Shown here piece after piece: positions 61,327-64,000 of a stretch of 64,000 bases of DNA. A program made the translations under genes and the position numbers. The stretch spans positions 1 to 64,000 of the forward strand of contig NZ_PITQ01000003.1 in the NCBI RefSeq assembly GCF_002834385.1, given 5' to 3'. A model generated the notes under the pieces. The model did not search any database, was not told the origin of the DNA, and saw only the letters and a program-made list of their open reading frames with translations. The stretch is from Rahnella sp. AA. Lineage in GTDB: Bacteria; Pseudomonadota; Gammaproteobacteria; Enterobacterales; Enterobacteriaceae. Numbering within the stretch: the first letter of the stretch is position 1; each line of letters starts with the position of its first letter.

Positions 61327-62193
61327 TTGGCTGTTCATCCTTTACCTACACCAAAAAACCTCAATCATAAAGTGCTGATCAGCGCCGCAGAACTGCTGTC
61401 GCGCCGCCAGCTCGGGCAGGAATTTGCCCTGATTGATGTACGTGAATTCCCGCAGTGGCAGGCAGAAACGTTGCCCGATGCGCTTCATCTCAACGTGTAC
61501 GATTATTTTATTCCCGACAGCACCGTTGCAGGTATCCGGGGCATGGCGGATGCCTTTCACCGGGCATGGCAACAACTGGCTATCAGTGACAACGTCACGC
61601 CAGTTTTTTTCGAACAACAGGTCGGCATGCGTTCCCCGCGCGGCGCATGGTTTGCGCAGTTCGGCGGCATCGAAAACGCGCTGATACTGGACGGCGGACT
61701 GGACGCCTGGGCACAGGCAGGCGGCAAATTACAGCCCGGCACCGGACGCAGCGCGGTGGTCAGCCCGGACAATCCGAACGCATTCACCTCCTCTTTTTTT
61801 CAGAAAGGCCTGACCGCCACCCGCGATGAAGTGCTGAACGCGCAGGCTAATGGCGCGCAAATTCTGGATGCGCGCCGCCCGACGGAATTCAGCGGTGAAT
61901 TTGCGCATGAATGCTGTCATCGCGCGGGCCGGATCCCCGGCGCGACGCTGCTTTTCTGGGAAGATGTGGTGCAGAGCGGCGCATTTCTCAGCGCGGAGGA
62001 AATCCGTCAGCGGGCAGAAGCCGCAGGCTTATCGCCTGACCGGCGGGTGATCATTTATTGTCATCGCGGCGCACGGGCGGCTACGGTGTACACCGCGCTT
62101 CAGCTGGCCGGTTATCGCCAGCTGGCGGTGTACGTAGGGTCATGGCATGAATGGGCGGAGCACCGCGAACTGCCGTTGCTGACGGGCTGTTAA
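61327..62193 (+). CDS. Tandem-rhodanese sulfurtransferase (TTG start)
   Basis: 288 residues from TTG 61327 with GGAG 7 nt upstream; an in-frame ATG at 61273 lies inside the previous gene and is rejected. It has two rhodanese domains. The C-terminal one has the active loop YCHRGARAATV with the catalytic Cys; the N-terminal loop lacks Cys (FEQQVGMRSP). It probably accepts sulfur released by the upstream PLP enzyme. Its end overlaps the convergent ATPase gene by 4 nt. Confidence 0.85.
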   Translation: MAVHPLPTPKNLNHKVLISAAELLSRRQLGQEFALIDVREFPQWQAETLPDALHLNVYDYFIPDSTVAGIRGMADAFHRAWQQLAISDNVTPVFFEQQVGMRSPRGAWFAQFGGIENALILDGGLDAWAQAGGKLQPGTGRSAVVSPDNPNAFTSSFFQKGLTATRDEVLNAQANGAQILDARRPTEFSGEFAHECCHRAGRIPGATLLFWEDVVQSGAFLSAEEIRQRAEAAGLSPDRRVIIYCHRGARAATVYTALQLAGYRQLAVYVGSWHEWAEHRELPLLTGC

Positions 62194-63818
62194 CCTGCCC
62201 GACGCAGTTGCAGCGCCCGCGTGATATCGGGCGCAGCAGCCAGTAAGGTTTGCGTATAAGGATGTTGCGGCGCACGCAGAACCCGCGCCGTATCGCCGCT
62301 TTCCACGATTTTCCCGTGATACAGCACCACCACGCGATCGCACACCTGTTTCACTGCTGCCAGATCGTGACTGATAAACAGCACCGTCAGCCCAAGCTGC
62401 TGGCGTAACTGATCCAGCAGCGCCAGAATCTGCCCGCGAACGGAAAGATCCAGCGCCGAAACCGCTTCATCCGCCACCAGCAGTTCAGGCTCCAGCGCCA
62501 GTGCGCGGGCGATTGCCACACGCTGACGCTGACCGCCGGAAAACGCGCCGGGCAGACGGCTGGCGTGATGCGCTTCCAGCCCGACGAGTTTCAGTAATTC
62601 TTCTACCCGCGCCTGAATCAGCGCCGCAGGCCGCAGTTTATACACGCGCAGCGGTTCGGCAATCTGTTCACCAATGGTGATTTTAGGGTTCAGGCTGGCG
62701 TAGGGATCCTGAAAGATAATCTGCGCACGGCGGCGCATTTTCTGCCGCGTTCCGTGGCTGGCCAGGGTCAGCGAGACACCGTCAAATTCGATATCGCCAC
62801 TGTCGGTGTCCGTCAGGCCAATAATGGCGCGCCCGAGCGTGGTTTTGCCGGAACCGGATTCGCCAATCAGCCCGAGAATTTCACCCCGGCGGATATCAAG
62901 CGTGGTCGGGAAAAGCACCGTCTGGCGTTTCGCCGGTACAAAAGGCAGACGCTGCGCCTGCGGATAGCTTTTGGTCAACCCACGCAACCGCACCAGCGGC
63001 GAATCCGCGCTGATTTCACCGGTCTTTTCACGCGGTTCGGGCTGTGATGCGCCAATCAGTTTGCGGGTATACAGCTCCTGCGGATCTGTCAGCAACTGCG
63101 CCACCGGCCCCTGCTCGACCAGATTCCCCTGATGCATCACGTAAGCGCGGTCGGCGTAGCGTGCCACCACGCTCAGGTCATGCGTGATCAGCAAAATGCC
63201 CATGTCCATTTCCTGTTGCAACTCCTGCAGCAGCGTCAGAATTTGTGCCTGAATGGTGACGTCCAGCGCCGTCGTCGGCTCATCGGCAATCAGCAACGCC
63301 GGTTTACAGCTGATGGCGCTGGCGATCATCACCCGCTGGCGCATCCCGCCGGAAAGCTGATGAATATACTGCTTCGCGCGCTGTTCCGGGTTCACAATCC
63401 CGACGCGGCCGAGCAGCGCAACCGCTTCACGGTGCGCCTGTTTCCAGGTCAGTTGCTGATGCCGTACCAGCACCTCGGCAATCTGCTCACCGACTTTCAG
63501 CACCGGATTCATGCTGGTCATCGGCTCCTGAAAAATCATCGCCAGCCGTTTCCCGCGCACCGGCGCGTCAAAAGGCATCTGCGGGCTGGCAATCTTCTGA
63601 TCATCGAGCCAGATTTCGCCACCGGTCATATTCACGCCGGGCGGCAACAACCCCATCAGCGCCAGCGAACTCAGGGTTTTCCCCGAACCGGATTCCCCGA
63701 CCAGCGCCACAATTTCACGGCGGTTCACCTGTAACGAAACCGGCTTCACCAGCGGTAAACCGGCGGCGGTATGAATGGCGAGAGAGCGGACATCGAGAAG
63801 CGGCTTGGCGATCGTCAT
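62190..63818 (-). CDS. Fused dual ATP-binding protein of a peptide ABC transporter (DppD-DppF)
   Basis: 542 residues from ATG 63818 (an in-frame TTG lies at 63824). Two ABC domains: [21 protein letters not shown] and DEPTTALD, then [24 protein letters not shown] and DEAVSALD. It supplies the ATPase missing from the operon at 54.6-57.9 kb, although encoded on the opposite strand and convergent with it. TTGTCA-N17-TATTCT upstream is a probable promoter. Confidence 0.88.
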   Translation of the reverse strand: MTIAKPLLDVRSLAIHTAAGLPLVKPVSLQVNRREIVALVGESGSGKTLSSLALMGLLPPGVNMTGGEIWLDDQKIASPQMPFDAPVRGKRLAMIFQEPMTSMNPVLKVGEQIAEVLVRHQQLTWKQAHREAVALLGRVGIVNPEQRAKQYIHQLSGGMRQRVMIASAISCKPALLIADEPTTALDVTIQAQILTLLQELQQEMDMGILLITHDLSVVARYADRAYVMHQGNLVEQGPVAQLLTDPQELYTRKLIGASQPEPREKTGEISADSPLVRLRGLTKSYPQAQRLPFVPAKRQTVLFPTTLDIRRGEILGLIGESGSGKTTLGRAIIGLTDTDSGDIEFDGVSLTLASHGTRQKMRRRAQIIFQDPYASLNPKITIGEQIAEPLRVYKLRPAALIQARVEELLKLVGLEAHHASRLPGAFSGGQRQRVAIARALALEPELLVADEAVSALDLSVRGQILALLDQLRQQLGLTVLFISHDLAAVKQVCDRVVVLYHGKIVESGDTARVLRAPQHPYTQTLLAAAPDITRALQLRRAG

Positions 63819-63845
63819 GAGCAAATCCGGCGAAGAAATGAACTT

Positions 63846-63875
63846 AGAGAATATATCGTATATCTTTTAGTGACA
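63846..63875 (-). promoter_or_regulatory. Promoter and dyad of the ATPase gene
   Basis: On the minus strand TTGTCA, 17 nt, then TATTCT lie just before the ATPase gene. The spacer and -10 region contain AGATATA-CGA-TATATTCT, an imperfect dyad like the GATATA core at 54533-54544. This suggests shared GntR control. Confidence 0.45.
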
Positions 63876-63944
63876 ACCCGAATACCCGCCATTGGTTAGA
63901 CGGATTTTAGCGGGGTTATAGCGGTTTGGTTGGTGGATGGGCAC

Positions 63945-63971
63945 AAAAAAACCGGCGAAATTCCGCCGGTT
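63945..63971 (-). terminator. Terminator for a minus-strand gene beyond the right edge
   Basis: AACCGGCG/CGCCGGTT with a 6-nt loop. On the minus strand it is followed by a T-run, so it ends a gene coming from the right of the window. Confidence 0.75.
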
Positions 63972-64000
63972 CATTCTGACTCTCATTTTAATTCTCAGAC

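Overview
The window is chromosomal DNA from a gammaproteobacterium of the order Enterobacterales. Gene content, enterobacterial-type promoters and terminators, moderate GC content and tightly packed operons suggest Yersiniaceae or a close relative (Rahnella/Serratia-like). The genus is inferred from overall style and has not been tested. No rRNA, tRNA, IS element, integrase or CRISPR array was seen.

Layout. (1) 1-10.6 kb is the end of a type VI secretion (T6SS) locus: tandem Tli3-like immunity lipoproteins, a Tle3-like phospholipase effector, a PAAR tip protein, a membrane protein, a TssM/ImcF-like protein, TssF and TssG. (2) 10.7-22.7 kb is metabolic: YajD, the MesX/MesD folate-independent methionine synthase pair behind an exact MetR-type box, an HxlR/SDR pair, a methyltransferase, a quinone-oxidoreductase-like MDR protein, an Old Yellow Enzyme with a divergent TetR regulator, a CitMHS transporter with an RraA-family protein and LysR regulator, and a nitroreductase. 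(3) 23.0-27.7 kb is an accessory island: a small caspase/CHAT-like (clan CD) peptidase followed by two dynamin-like GTPases (LeoA/LeoB/C type). This is the best candidate here for an undescribed conflict or defence system. (4) 27.8-31.5 kb holds a GFA protein, a Bcr/CflA drug exporter, a MarR-GNAT fusion and an RpiR regulator. (5) 31.7-35.9 kb is a nitrogen-scavenging operon: amino-acid-type ABC binding protein, three DUF1989 proteins and two permeases, without an ATPase. It is preceded by a near-consensus sigma-54 promoter and an NtrC-like box. (6) 36.5-37.9 kb is an AT-rich orphan Hcp module with a probable membrane-active effector and membrane immunity protein. (7) 38.0-48.2 kb holds an F420-type reductase, a LysR regulator, a BisC-like molybdoenzyme, and a dipeptide ABC operon ending in an M19 dipeptidase. 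(8) 48.8-53.7 kb holds a soluble three-domain NADH:fumarate-reductase-like flavoprotein, divergent from a DASS dicarboxylate carrier, with an FNR-like site between them. (9) 53.8-63.8 kb is a peptide or amino-acid sulfur-scavenging locus: GntR regulator, ABC importer, M20-like protein, D-cysteine-desulfhydrase-like enzyme, ornithine-cyclodeaminase-like enzyme and tandem rhodanese, with the importer ATPase encoded convergently.

Three copies of an approximately 250-280 bp structured intergenic element lie at about 35.87-36.15, 48.21-48.49 and, inverted, 48.53-48.78 kb. Each sits just past the stop codon of a gene and in that gene's transcriptional orientation. The hairpin stems differ between copies but stay paired, which points to a conserved RNA structure.
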